The notes under the pieces are model-generated. The model saw only the letters and a list, made by a program, of their open reading frames with translations, was not told the origin of the DNA and searched no databases. Below, one piece after another: positions 26,340-35,736 of a DNA stretch of 64,000 bases (positions are counted from its first letter, which is position 1; each line of letters begins with the position of its first letter). Position numbers and translations under genes: made by a program. The DNA is from Alloalcanivorax xenomutans (GTDB lineage Bacteria > Pseudomonadota > Gammaproteobacteria > Pseudomonadales > Alcanivoracaceae), in contig NZ_OBMO01000008.1 of NCBI RefSeq assembly GCF_900217905.1, positions 119,837-183,836 of the forward strand, given 5' to 3'.

Positions 26340-27376
26340 TGCATTTCGATCCCTTACCCGAACCACTGGTGGCCCCGTGTGGACAGGTCCGGCTCGGCCT
26401 GTTTCCCGATTCCGTCACCACCATCAACGGCCGTGCCTGCGATTACCGAACGCCGATGGGGTCGCCCGCCTCGCGCCGGGCCCGTCATTTCCATTACAAG
26501 CAGTTCCAGTATCTCGGCGTGATCAGCAACGATCTCCTGATCGGCTGTGCCCTGGCGGACACCGCTTACCTGGGGGTGGCTTTTCTCTATATTTACGAAC
26601 CCGCCACCGGCATCCTGGAAGAACACACCTGGCGGGCGCCGCTGGGGCGCGGTCTGTGCATGTCGGACTCGCCGGTGAACGGTGAAAGCCGCTTCCGCCG
26701 TGGCGGCATCGACATCGCCCTGGGTTACCGCACCGACGACGGTGCCCGGGAGAAATCCCTGACCGTGCGCGGCGCCGGTCTGGAACTGGATGTGGTGCTG
26801 GAAGAACCGGCGGGCTACCAACCCATGTCCCTGTGCACCCGCACCGGCGTCAACGGCTGGGTCTATGCCAACAAGGTGGCCGGCGTCGGCCTGCGCGGCC
26901 GGCTGCGATGGCGCGGCCGTGAATGGTCACTGGCGGATCTGGTCAACGTCGGCGGCCACCACGATTTCTCCGCCGGTTACATGCGGCGGGAAACCTTCTG
27001 GAACTGGGCCTGTTTTTCCGCCCGCATCGACGGTCACCGTGTGGGCCTGAACGTGTCCTGCGGCGTCAACGAAACCAGCGTCAATGAAAACTGCCTGTGG
27101 CTGGACGGCCGCCTGATCAAGCTCGATGGCGTCAGCTTCGACTATCAGCGGGACGACCTCATGGCCCCGTGGCGGATGCGCAGCCGTTGCGGCCGTCTGC
27201 AACTGCGTTTCGAGCCGCGCGGTGAACACCGCGAGCGCCTCAATCTGGGACTGTTCGCCAGCAACTTCCATCAACTTTTCGGGGTGTTCCACGGTGAGCT
27301 GAAACTGCCCGATGGCACTACCCTGTCTCTCTCCGGCCAGCCCGGCTTTGTCGAGGAGCAATACGCCAAATGGTAG
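26339..27376 (+). CDS. DUF2804 domain-containing protein
   Basis: A 345-residue protein of the DUF2804 family. It has repeated aromatic beta-rich blocks (ARHFHYKQFQYLGVISNDLLIG, SRFRRGGIDIALGYR, MRRETFWNWACFSARIDGHRVGLNVS, NENCLWLDG). Some family members are annotated as lipocalin-like; function unknown. The ATG at 26339 overlaps the upstream TAA (TAATG), so translation is coupled. No signal peptide. Confidence 0.85.
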   Translation: MHFDPLPEPLVAPCGQVRLGLFPDSVTTINGRACDYRTPMGSPASRRARHFHYKQFQYLGVISNDLLIGCALADTAYLGVAFLYIYEPATGILEEHTWRAPLGRGLCMSDSPVNGESRFRRGGIDIALGYRTDDGAREKSLTVRGAGLELDVVLEEPAGYQPMSLCTRTGVNGWVYANKVAGVGLRGRLRWRGREWSLADLVNVGGHHDFSAGYMRRETFWNWACFSARIDGHRVGLNVSCGVNETSVNENCLWLDGRLIKLDGVSFDYQRDDLMAPWRMRSRCGRLQLRFEPRGEHRERLNLGLFASNFHQLFGVFHGELKLPDGTTLSLSGQPGFVEEQYAKW

Positions 27377-27909
27377 ATCCGCATAACGAAGACAGCACAC
27401 CCGAAGCCGGCGCTACCACTCCGCCAGCTCAGGATCCGTTCAATGAAAAGCTGCGCCGCGGCCTGTTCTGGATGGTGCAGTACTGGAAGGAACTGGTGAG
27501 CTTTCGCTTCGACCGTTACATGATCATCCAGGTGATTCCCGGCGTGTACGGCGTGGCGCTCACCGCCATTGCCCTGGGGCTGCTGTATCTCACCGTGGAA
27601 GCGTTCATGACCTCCACCTGGCGCGGCCTGTTCTTCCTGTTCATCGGCGCGCCGCTGGGGTTCCTGTTCATGGCCTCGGCTCTGCGCGCCCTGCTCGAAT
27701 TCTACATGGTGGTGTTCAAGATCTCCGAGCACGTCGACCAGTTGGTGGGACTGCGCGACACCGTGGACCGGCTCTCCGGCATCGGCGATACCGTGGATGA
27801 AATGGTGGCGGTGACCCGCCGCATTCCGTTCTGGCGGGTGCTGTCCGGACGGGGCCGGCCGGGCAAGGAGAAGGATAGCGAAGACAACAACGGCGGCGAC
27901 GGCCGCTGA
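27370..27909 (+). CDS. DUF4282 domain-containing membrane protein
   Basis: A 179-residue protein with a soluble acidic N-terminus, two membrane helices (YMIIQVIPGVYGVALTAIALGLLYL and GLFFLFIGAPLGFLFMASALRALLEFYMVVF) and an amphipathic stretch (ISEHVDQLVGLRDTVDRLSGIGDTVDEMV), ending in a charged tail. This is the DUF4282 layout. Its ATG at 27370 overlaps the DUF2804 stop by 7 bases. Last gene of the padR operon; a REP pair follows. Confidence 0.82.
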   Translation: MVDPHNEDSTPEAGATTPPAQDPFNEKLRRGLFWMVQYWKELVSFRFDRYMIIQVIPGVYGVALTAIALGLLYLTVEAFMTSTWRGLFFLFIGAPLGFLFMASALRALLEFYMVVFKISEHVDQLVGLRDTVDRLSGIGDTVDEMVAVTRRIPFWRVLSGRGRPGKEKDSEDNNGGDGR

Positions 27910-27920
27910 GGCAGTTTTCC

Positions 27921-27993
27921 GTGGGAGCTTGCCTGCAAGCGAATATCGCTAAACGCCTGGGCGTGCCCCATTCGCTTGCAGGCAAGCTCCCAC
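27921..27993. repeat. REP pair with perfect 24-bp arms
   Basis: GTGGGAGCTTGCCTGCAAGC plus GAAT at 27921-27944 is exactly inverted at 27970-27993, with a 25-base centre. The same arms occur at 16273-16300 and at 63817-63879. The placement right after an operon end is typical of REP/BIME elements. Confidence 0.85.
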
Positions 27994-28042
27994 AGCGGCT
28001 AAAGATCCGGTTATTGTCCTTTCTCGCTGTCGACCGTCCACT

Positions 28043-28060
28043 AGGGCCTGTTCACACTAG
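28043..28060. repeat. Solo end of the 20505-type element
   Basis: AGGGCCTGTTCACACTAG matches the outer end of the element at 20505-20770 and runs into the stop codon of the acyl-CoA hydrolase gene (CTA at 28057-28059 on the plus strand). No matching second end was found nearby, so it is a remnant or a chance-retained target. Confidence 0.5.
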
Positions 28061-30222
28061 CGAGGCTTCGTCGCTTCCAGCGCCGTCAGCAGCAAACGCT
28101 GGTACAAATGCTCGCGCAGGCCGTCCGGGTCGGCCAGTCCCATTCGTGCCAGTTCCTCGCCATAGCGTTCCGCGTGATGCTCCTGGAACAGCGCCTTGCG
28201 GCCCAGTTTGAGGTATTCCTTCTGGCTGACCTTGGCCTTGAGCCAGGTCAGCGCTTCCAGAACGCGCTGTTCGGTACTGGTGAAATCACTGCCCAGCGGG
28301 AACGGCGGCAGAGCCCCGGCACCGGCCCGGGCCGCCAGGCGCTCCAGCGCGTCCGGAGTATTGTGGCGGTGCGGTTCCGGAATCTGATAATCCCGCCGCA
28401 ACTTGCCCGCTTCCTGGGCCTGTTCCAGCAGCTGCGCCTGAAAGCGGCTGTCGGTGATATTGAGCGTCGCCATCACCACTTCCTCGTCACTGCGCCCGCG
28501 CAAATCGGCGACCCCGTATTCGGTCACCACGATATCGCGCAGATGCCGGGGAATGGTGTTGTGCGGGTAGGAGAACACCACATTGGATTGCGCCTCACCG
28601 CCACGTTCACGCCAGGCCCGTACCATCAGAATGGAACGGGCACCGGCCAGTTCATGGGCCTGGGCGACGAAATTGTATTGGCCGCCAACACCACTGAGTA
28701 CGCGGCCGTCGTCCAATTGGTCCGCCACCGCCGCGCCCAGCAGGGTGATGGAAAAAGCGCTGTTGATGAAACGGGCATCGCGCCGCTGCAAACGGCAGAT
28801 CGCCTCCTCACCGAACAGGTCGTTGATGTAGTTCACCCGCGTCATGTTGATCGCCGCGCGAGTGTCGTCGTCCAGTTCGCGCAAACGCTGATAGAACGCC
28901 CGCGGCCCCAGGAAGAAGCCACCGTGCATGACGGTGCCGCCAAGCAGTCCGCGTCCCAGTACCGCCTTGAGCGCCTCACGAGTGGCGCGTTTCTCAAGAT
29001 CGTTGGGGACCACCACGCCATTGGGCAGCGACAGGTTATCGCCGCCGTCCCGCAGCGTCAGTTCTTCCTGGACAATGCCGTAGTGGCGCAACCGGCTCAG
29101 ATCGTCAGCGCCGAGGCGCGCCGGCAGATCACCGCTTTCACGCAAATCATCCAGCAACGCCAGAGTCGGCGTCAGCGCCGCGTCCGCCAGCACCCGCCGT
29201 TGCAGCGCCGGCCAGTCATACACCGCACGGCGGATGATGCCGTCATCGATCAGGGTCAGCAGCCCGTGGGTCATCATTTCGCTGCAGCCGTAAAGTCCCT
29301 GCTGAAACGGCCCCACCCCGCCCTCACATTCGATCAGTTGTCGCTGGCTGTCGGACATCGGCAATTGCCCCAGCAGGGCACGGTATTCATCGTTGTGGTG
29401 TTGCCGGCGCAGGGTGTGATGCACCAGGGCATCGCCGAGAGCGCCGATACCAATCTGCAAAGTACCGCCATCACGAACCAGGGTGCTGGCGTGCAAACCA
29501 ATGAAATGGTCCTGGTGGCTGACCGGCATGTTCGGGGTGGAAAACAAACGGGTCTGCGCCTGTTCGTCATCCAGAAGAATGTCCATCTCCGGCAGCCAGC
29601 GCTCCAGGGACGCATCGTTCTCCATGAACGGCAAATCATGGTGCACCTGCCCCACCGCGACGATGGTTTCGCCGGCGTCGCGGCGGGCCTTGAGCATGGG
29701 CAGCAATTCCAGAGTCACCTCCGGGTTGCAGGAAAAGCTGTATTGGCGCCGGCCATCACGTTCCCGCGTGGCCAGCAGTTGCGCCACCACATTAACACCC
29801 CGGGCATTGATATCACGGGCGGCGTGGGTGTAGTTGACGCTGATGTAGTGCCGTTGGGCATCCGTGCTGTTCAAAAGACTGCCGGGCTGGAAAAAGAACT
29901 CGAACACGCGGATGTTCTCCGGTAAGGCGTCCTTGCGCACCGCGTGCAAATAATCCAGTTCCTCGTAATCAGCGAACACACGGTCGGCGAACGGTTCGAG
30001 AAAACGCCGTTCCAGATCGCTGCCGGCACCGGGCCGCCCCAGGGACAAAGCGGTGTAGATTTCCAGGGACAAGGACGGATCGGCCTTCACCCGCTGGTAC
30101 AAAGCATTCACGAAGCGATTGGGTTTACCCAGACCCAGCGGCAGCCCCAGGCGCACCTCGCCGCCGGTGAGTTCAAGAACCCGGTCCACCGCCTGTTCGG
30201 CGTTGTCCATGTGTTGCGGCAT
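28057..30222 (-). CDS. Acetyl-CoA hydrolase/transferase family protein
   Basis: A 721-residue, long-form member of the acetyl-CoA hydrolase/CoA-transferase family. C-terminal signatures are GGTVMHGGFFLGPRAFY, GVGGQYNFVAQAHELAGARSI and VVTEYGVADLRGRSDEEV, where the glutamate of TEYGVADLRG is the expected catalytic residue. Shorter members have about 430-550 residues; the extra C-terminal part (residues about 610-721) is helical. I prefer the ATG at 30222 because GGAG lies 6 bases upstream; an ATG at 30237 is also in frame. The CoA donor and acceptor cannot be read from the sequence. Confidence 0.85.
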   Translation of the reverse strand: MPQHMDNAEQAVDRVLELTGGEVRLGLPLGLGKPNRFVNALYQRVKADPSLSLEIYTALSLGRPGAGSDLERRFLEPFADRVFADYEELDYLHAVRKDALPENIRVFEFFFQPGSLLNSTDAQRHYISVNYTHAARDINARGVNVVAQLLATRERDGRRQYSFSCNPEVTLELLPMLKARRDAGETIVAVGQVHHDLPFMENDASLERWLPEMDILLDDEQAQTRLFSTPNMPVSHQDHFIGLHASTLVRDGGTLQIGIGALGDALVHHTLRRQHHNDEYRALLGQLPMSDSQRQLIECEGGVGPFQQGLYGCSEMMTHGLLTLIDDGIIRRAVYDWPALQRRVLADAALTPTLALLDDLRESGDLPARLGADDLSRLRHYGIVQEELTLRDGGDNLSLPNGVVVPNDLEKRATREALKAVLGRGLLGGTVMHGGFFLGPRAFYQRLRELDDDTRAAINMTRVNYINDLFGEEAICRLQRRDARFINSAFSITLLGAAVADQLDDGRVLSGVGGQYNFVAQAHELAGARSILMVRAWRERGGEAQSNVVFSYPHNTIPRHLRDIVVTEYGVADLRGRSDEEVVMATLNITDSRFQAQLLEQAQEAGKLRRDYQIPEPHRHNTPDALERLAARAGAGALPPFPLGSDFTSTEQRVLEALTWLKAKVSQKEYLKLGRKALFQEHHAERYGEELARMGLADPDGLREHLYQRLLLTALEATKPR

Positions 30223-30328
30223 GGCTGACTCCATCATTCCAGATCAGACGACAGCATATCGCGACCGCCCGGCCGCTCCTACACGTTAGACATTGTTTTG
30301 CGGAGAGGGAGCGTTTGACGCAACCGCT

Positions 30329-30350
30329 ATTCGCTGCCTGGGCAGCGAAT
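30329..30350. repeat. Short hairpin between acyl-CoA hydrolase and DUF3299 genes
   Basis: ATTCGCTGCC (30329-30338) and GGCAGCGAAT (30341-30350) form a perfect 10-bp stem with a 2-base loop, about 20 bases beyond the DUF3299 stop. It could end the zinc operon transcript, though no T run follows. Confidence 0.45.
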
Positions 30351-30369
30351 CGACGTGTGGCACTGGCGC

Positions 30370-30894
30370 CTAATACAGCGGCTCGGAGATAATCTTCACA
30401 TCGCTGGCTTTCATGCTGTAGCCGGCCTGGCCGTACTCGGTTTCTTCCGGCGTCACCTTGAGTGTGCCGGTAACCTGCAAGGCGCCCATGATGGCATCCA
30501 GCGGCACGCCCTTGCCGCTGGCGCGGACCAGGATGATCTGATTGCGCGGCGGCGGCGGCGCATGAATGCAGGCGCCGAAATACGGCACCAGCAGAAATTC
30601 GCGCACATAGTCAGCGTCGCCCTCCAGCGGCACGCCGAAGCCGGTCAGCCGGATGTCCTTGTCGTCCAGACTTTGCTGCAACGGCGCGCTGTTCCACAGC
30701 GCCTGGATGTCGTCCATGATCGACATCGCCTCGGGGTCTTCGTCCTCGGTGCGGTTGATACGCTCGGCCAGTTCGTTGACTTCCTTTTCCGGGTTCCAGT
30801 CTTCCGGTATCAGATGGTCCCATTCCAGTGTCACCGGCGCCGCCCGCGCCATCAGCGTCAGCATCGCCAACACCACCACCAAAGCGAATCTCAT
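30370..30894 (-). CDS. DUF3299 family exported protein of the zinc-starvation operon
   Basis: A 174-residue protein with a signal peptide (MRFALVVVLAMLTLMARAA). It has the DUF3299 signature VPYFGACIHAPPPPRNQIILV, with a Cys and a His that may bind metal. The ATG at 30894 follows GAGGAGAG. It is the last gene of a cluster with an ABC transporter and a DUF2796 protein, the same order I recall for Pseudomonas aeruginosa PA4063-PA4066, which respond to zinc limitation. Function unproven. Confidence 0.85.
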   Translation of the reverse strand: MRFALVVVLAMLTLMARAAPVTLEWDHLIPEDWNPEKEVNELAERINRTEDEDPEAMSIMDDIQALWNSAPLQQSLDDKDIRLTGFGVPLEGDADYVREFLLVPYFGACIHAPPPPRNQIILVRASGKGVPLDAIMGALQVTGTLKVTPEETEYGQAGYSMKASDVKIISEPLY

Positions 30895-30908
30895 ACTCTC
30901 TCCTCTAA

Positions 30909-30986
30909 GGAGCCTCTGAATCAGTATTACGGCGCCTCTGCAAGGCCTGAAGGCCAGAGGCATAGCAATACTGATTCAGAGGCTCC
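30909..30986. repeat. 78-bp inverted-repeat element inserted between two operon genes
   Basis: Perfect 20-bp ends: GGAGCCTCTGAATCAGTATT (30909-30928) and its reverse complement (30967-30986). The centre is itself folded (GCCTCTG/CAGAGGC). It begins next to the permease stop codon and ends just before the DUF3299 ribosome site, so it disrupts neither gene but puts a very stable hairpin into the transcript. Confidence 0.75.
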
Positions 30987-32243
30987 CTAATAACGTGGCG
31001 TGAGCCCGTCACTGAGGGTGTGACGGTAGGCCCGCCAGGCCGGAATCAATCCCACCAGCGTGCCGCTGACCAGCACCACCAGCAACCACAACACCTCCAG
31101 CGGTGCCGGCCGCCACAGACTCAGCGCCATGCCCAGACGCTCACTCAGTACCGGCATCGCCAACGCAGCGACACCTTGCAAAAACAGAACGCCCGCCGCC
31201 ACGCCAACCAGGGACAACAAAGCACTTTCTCCCACCATCAATAGTCCGATCTGCCAGGGCCGCGCGCCCAGGGCCCGCAGAATCGCCATCTCCCGGCGCC
31301 GCTCGTTGAGGGCGGTGAGCAAGGCGCTGAGCATCACCAGCAGGGCGACGCCGAGCACCGCCACCGAGATCACCCTCAGCGCCTGCTCCACCATTCCCAG
31401 CATGCGCCACATCTGGCCCAGGGCAACGCCGGGAATCACCGCCTGCAGCGGCTCCGGCGCCCGCGTATTGATCCAGCGTTGCATCTGGAACACGGCAACC
31501 CTGGAATTCAGCCCCACCAGCAACGACGTCACCGAATCCGGCTGCAGATCGCGGGAGCGCGCTTGATCCGGACTGGTGTGGCGGCCCGGCAGCGGCGTGC
31601 CCGCCACCCAATCCAGGTGGATCGCGGTCATTGCCGCCAGAGAAATATGCACCGACTGGTCCACCGGCGTACCGGTGGCGGCGAGCACACCACGGACCTT
31701 GAACGGCATGGTGTCATGACGGCGCACCGATACCGTGCCGGTACCGTGCCCCAGCACCACCTCGTCCCACACCTTCAGCCCCAGCCGCGCCGCCACCCCG
31801 GCGCCCAGCACCGTGTCGAACACGTCATCGAACGGTTCTCCATCACTGAAACGCAGTGGTTCATCGCGACCATAACGGTAGTAGCGGAAATAATCGGTGG
31901 TGGTCCCCACCACCGGAAAACCACGCAGATTGTCACCGAGGGAGATCGGCACCACCCAGGCCACTTCCGGCCGCTTGGTGATCGCCTCGACGCTTTCCCA
32001 GTCCATGTTCGCCACCGGCTCGCCCAGGCGGAACACGCTGTAGAGCAACAGATTCAGAGCGCCACTGGGTTTGCCGACGATCAGATCCACCCCGGAAACA
32101 GTACTGGTGAAACGGTCACGGGTTTCCTGACGGACCCGCTCCACTCCGGTCAGCAAAGCGGTACTCAAGGCGATGGCCAGCACCACCAGCACCAGGGTGG
32201 CACGGCGATGCCAGAGGCTGCGCAGGGTTAATCGCCAGAGCAT
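30987..32243 (-). CDS. ABC transporter permease, FtsX/MacB-like
   Basis: A 418-residue permease with the FtsX layout: one N-terminal helix (LVLVVLAIALSTALLTGVE), a large periplasmic domain of about 230 residues, and three C-terminal helices (VISVAVLGVALLVMLSALLTALNERRREMAILRALGA, SALLSLVGVAAGVLFLQGVAAL, LLVVLVSGTLVGLIPAWRAYR). The ERRREMAILRALGA motif is typical. It overlaps the ATPase gene by 16 bases. With the periplasmic His-rich protein at 32937 it likely moves or releases a zinc-related substrate; mechanism unknown. Confidence 0.9.
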   Translation of the reverse strand: MLWRLTLRSLWHRRATLVLVVLAIALSTALLTGVERVRQETRDRFTSTVSGVDLIVGKPSGALNLLLYSVFRLGEPVANMDWESVEAITKRPEVAWVVPISLGDNLRGFPVVGTTTDYFRYYRYGRDEPLRFSDGEPFDDVFDTVLGAGVAARLGLKVWDEVVLGHGTGTVSVRRHDTMPFKVRGVLAATGTPVDQSVHISLAAMTAIHLDWVAGTPLPGRHTSPDQARSRDLQPDSVTSLLVGLNSRVAVFQMQRWINTRAPEPLQAVIPGVALGQMWRMLGMVEQALRVISVAVLGVALLVMLSALLTALNERRREMAILRALGARPWQIGLLMVGESALLSLVGVAAGVLFLQGVAALAMPVLSERLGMALSLWRPAPLEVLWLLVVLVSGTLVGLIPAWRAYRHTLSDGLTPRY

Positions 32244-32911
32244 GGCGCCGCTCCATTGAGAGTGGGTAAATCGAGATGCCGGTCGAAATGCGCCGCCAGC
32301 CGTTGATCGTGACTGACGAACAACACCGCGCTGTTCTGCCGCTCGCTCTCACGCAATAACAGCGTCATGAAGTGGTCACGGCGGCGGTCGTCCAGCGCCG
32401 AGGTGGGCTCGTCGGCGATCAGCAGCGCCGGCTCGGCGACCATCGCCCGCACCGCCGCCACCCGTTGCTGCTGGCCCACCGACAGCTCGATGGCTTTCCG
32501 GGCCAGCAGCGCTTCGGACAGTTCCAGGCGTTCCGCCAGGGCCAGGGCGCGTTCCCTGCCGGACGCGCGGCCGATGCCGGAGAGCGCGGCGGCCAACAGC
32601 ACGTTGTCCAGGCCGCTCAGGTACGGCACCAGGTTGAACTGCTGGAAGATGATGCCCAGGTGACGCGCGCGCCAGCGATCGCGGCCGGCGGCGGACAAGC
32701 TCGCCAGATCCTGGCCGGCCACCGTTATGCAGCCCTCTTGCGGCAGCACCAAACCTGCAATCAGGGCCAGTAACGAGGATTTGCCGGAACCGCTGGGGCC
32801 ACCCAGAAACACTCTCTCCCCGGCGGCCACGCAAAGTGATTCCAGTATCAGTACCGGGCTATCACGCCAGCCAAAACTCAGGTCCTGGCAGCGCAACACT
32901 TCGGTGCTCAT
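32228..32911 (-). CDS. ABC transporter ATP-binding protein, LolD/MacB type
   Basis: A 227-residue ATPase. Walker A GGPSGSGKSSLLALIAGL (near residue 38), Q-loop IIFQQFNLVPYLS, signature LSVGQQQRVAAVRAM, Walker B ALLIADEPTSALDD and switch VSHD are all intact. The FNLVPYLSGLDN block places it in the LolD/MacB/FtsE-type group that drives mechanotransmission rather than simple import. Partner of the permease encoded downstream. Confidence 0.93.
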   Translation of the reverse strand: MSTEVLRCQDLSFGWRDSPVLILESLCVAAGERVFLGGPSGSGKSSLLALIAGLVLPQEGCITVAGQDLASLSAAGRDRWRARHLGIIFQQFNLVPYLSGLDNVLLAAALSGIGRASGRERALALAERLELSEALLARKAIELSVGQQQRVAAVRAMVAEPALLIADEPTSALDDRRRDHFMTLLLRESERQNSAVLFVSHDQRLAAHFDRHLDLPTLNGAAPCSGD

Positions 32912-32936
32912 TGCGCCTCCCTCATCGCACGTCCCA

Positions 32937-33530
<594 letters not shown>

Positions 33531-33558
33531 GGTGGTGCTCCTCTTCAAATGCGGAATA

Positions 33559-34557
33559 TCAGTGCCGTATGCGGTCCAGAGCCGCGCGGAACGCCGCCAG
33601 ACACTGGCCGGGAAAGGCCGGGTCGTCGCCATCGGTAATCAACACCAGCCGGCTGTCATCATCATCACCGGGCCACGACGGCAGCGGCGACATCTCCAAT
33701 GGCTGGCCACCCACACCTTGGACCAGCAAAGGCCCATCCAGTTTATCCACCGCCACCAGCGCCTTGAGCCGCACCAGACGCGGCCCACACCGTTCCAACA
33801 GGTCCGCCCACAAGGACTGCAGCGCGAAATAGTCCACCGCGCCGCGCCAACGCAGGTCGGCGGCATGCAGCCGATGCCGGCTTGCCTGGGACGCCACGAG
33901 CAATGGCGGGCTGGCGGCGCCGGCCACCGCGCTCAGCTGCCCGGTGACCCGGCAACGGCGTGGAAAGGCGCGATCCAGCAACGCCGGTTCCACCCGCCCC
34001 TGCTCGCTCCACTGCCGTTCGGCGGCGGGGTTCAATTCCGCCAGGGCGGCTTCCAGTGGCCCGCGTTGTTCCGGTTCCACCTGATCCGCCTTGGTCAGCA
34101 ACAGCACGTCCGCGGCACGCACCTGCTCAATCACTTCGGGATGCCGGCTCAACCCCGCCATGCCGGATCGCGCGTCCACCGTGGTGATCACCGATCGCAG
34201 CTGGAAATGGCGCCGCAGCCAGCGGTCCTGTTCCAACACCGAGGTGACGCCAAAGGGATCGGCGGCGCCCGTGGTTTCCACCAATACGGTGGAAAAGCGC
34301 GGCACCTCGCCGGCGGCCCGGGCCATGAACAGGTTGCGCAAGGTAGTGCGCAACGACCCCTGCACCGTGCAGCAGACGCAGCCACCGGCCAGCAGACTCA
34401 CCGGCACCGATGCCTCACCCACCAGGGCCTGGTCGATGCCCACCTGTCCCAGCTCGTTGATGAGCACCGCCAGGTCATCGCGTCTGGACAGCCAGTGATT
34501 CAGCACCGTGGTTTTGCCGCTGCCGAGAAATCCGGTCAGCACCACCACCGGCACCAT
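33559..34557 (-). CDS. CobW/COG0523-family GTPase (zinc-related metallochaperone)
   Basis: A 332-residue G3E GTPase. Walker A is GFLGSGKTTVLNHWL; the metal-binding motif GGCVCC follows near residue 65; TTGAADPFGV and LLTKADQVE are further GTPase motifs. A CobW C-terminal domain follows. COG0523 proteins in zinc-regulated operons are thought to deliver zinc to apo-enzymes under starvation. The ATG at 34557 lies 5 bases beyond the pyrC stop codon's first base; a GTG at 34563 is an alternative. Translational coupling with pyrC is likely. Confidence 0.9.
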   Translation of the reverse strand: MVPVVVLTGFLGSGKTTVLNHWLSRRDDLAVLINELGQVGIDQALVGEASVPVSLLAGGCVCCTVQGSLRTTLRNLFMARAAGEVPRFSTVLVETTGAADPFGVTSVLEQDRWLRRHFQLRSVITTVDARSGMAGLSRHPEVIEQVRAADVLLLTKADQVEPEQRGPLEAALAELNPAAERQWSEQGRVEPALLDRAFPRRCRVTGQLSAVAGAASPPLLVASQASRHRLHAADLRWRGAVDYFALQSLWADLLERCGPRLVRLKALVAVDKLDGPLLVQGVGGQPLEMSPLPSWPGDDDDSRLVLITDGDDPAFPGQCLAAFRAALDRIRH

Positions 34558-34559
34558 GG

Positions 34560-35597
34560 TCACGGCACAACCGACCAGGGCAGCGTTTCACCGGCCAGGA
34601 ACGGCACCAGTTCCTCTCCCGCGGCCCGCACTTGTTGCGGTACCGCCCAGGGATCCCGCCGCAACGTGACGGTGTCCGGATTGCGCGGAAGACGATAAAA
34701 ATCGGCGCCGAAATGGCTGGCGAAACCTTCCAGCTTGTCCAGCGCGCCGTGGCGCTCCAGGAAAGTGGCGTACAACGGCAAGGCCGCCCGCGCCGAATAA
34801 CAGCCGGCGCAACCGCAAGCGGCTTCTTTCTTGTCACGGGCGTGCGGCGCGGAATCGGTACCGAGGAAAAAGCGCGGATGCCCTTCCAGCACCGCCTGTT
34901 GAATGCGTTCCTGGTGGGTACGGCGCTTGAGCACCGGCAGACAATAGTTGTGCGGGCGAACGCCGCCCACCAGCAGATCGTTGCGGTTCATCAGCAAATG
35001 CTGCGGCGTCACGGTGGCGGCGGTGGCGTCGCCGGATTCCTTGACGAAATCCACCGCTTCACCGGTGGTGACGTGTTCGAAGACGATACGCAAGGCCGGG
35101 AAGCGACGGCGAATGCCGGTGAGATAACGGTCGATGAAGACCTTTTCGCGATCGAACACGTCGATCTCCGCCTCGGTCACCTCGCCATGCACCAGCAACG
35201 GCACATCGTGCTTCTCCATTGCCTCATAGAGGTGAACGATCCGCGACGGATCGGTAACGCCGCTATCGGAGTTGGTGGTGGCGCCGGCGGGATACAGTTT
35301 AAAGGCGTGAACAAAGCCGCTGGCGGCGGCCTTTTCCACCTCTTCCACCGGCGTTTCGTCGGTGAGGTAAAGCACCATCAGCGGTTCGAACTCCACGCCG
35401 GCGGGAATGTGGGGCACGATGCGCCGACGATAGGCCTCGGCCTGGGCCACGGTGGTGACCGGCGGGGTCAGGTTGGGCATGACGATGGCACGGCGGAACA
35501 CCCGCGCGGTCACCGGCACGGTTTCGGCCAGGATGGCGCCATCACGAAAATGCAGGTGCCAATCATCGGGCCGGCAAAGTGTCAGGGTATCGGTCAT
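34560..35597 (-). CDS. pyrC: Dihydroorotase, PyrC type
   Basis: A 345-residue pyrimidine-biosynthesis enzyme of the E. coli PyrC type. All metal ligands are present: HLHFRD, the carboxylated lysine in HAFKLYPAGATTNSD, His in LLVHGEV and FEHVTT, and the Asp of GTDSAPH. The ATG at 35597 matches the family start. It is a zinc enzyme at the head of a cluster with a COG0523 chaperone, downstream of a Zur-type palindrome, so it may be a zinc-starvation-induced copy; whether the genome has a second dihydroorotase cannot be seen here. Confidence 0.93.
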   Translation of the reverse strand: MTDTLTLCRPDDWHLHFRDGAILAETVPVTARVFRRAIVMPNLTPPVTTVAQAEAYRRRIVPHIPAGVEFEPLMVLYLTDETPVEEVEKAAASGFVHAFKLYPAGATTNSDSGVTDPSRIVHLYEAMEKHDVPLLVHGEVTEAEIDVFDREKVFIDRYLTGIRRRFPALRIVFEHVTTGEAVDFVKESGDATAATVTPQHLLMNRNDLLVGGVRPHNYCLPVLKRRTHQERIQQAVLEGHPRFFLGTDSAPHARDKKEAACGCAGCYSARAALPLYATFLERHGALDKLEGFASHFGADFYRLPRNPDTVTLRRDPWAVPQQVRAAGEELVPFLAGETLPWSVVP

Positions 35598-35688
35598 AGG
35601 AAAACAGTCGGGTCCGGGAAAAGTGCCATGATACGAAAAACCGCCGGCGCTTGCCCTGAAGAACCGGTTTTCCATGGTGTCACGCCAA

Positions 35689-35707
35689 TTTGTTATAACA
35701 TAACAAA
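35689..35707 (-). promoter_or_regulatory. Zur-box-like palindrome upstream of pyrC-cobW-zrgA operon
   Basis: TTTGTTAT (35689-35696) and ATAACAAA (35700-35707) are perfect inverted arms around AAC, giving GTTATAACATAAC at the core. This resembles the gammaproteobacterial Zur consensus GTTATAnTATAAC. It is about 92 bases before the pyrC start. The cluster downstream (COG0523 GTPase, His-rich DUF2796 protein, ABC transporter, DUF3299) is exactly what Zur would be expected to control. Confidence 0.8.
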
Positions 35708-35736
35708 ATCAACATAAATCACAACCCCGTGCTCTC

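Noticed and set aside
28108..29925. 605-codon plus-strand ORF opposite the acyl-CoA hydrolase gene
   Set aside because: Gln/His-rich shadow; the minus-strand protein carries conserved motifs throughout.
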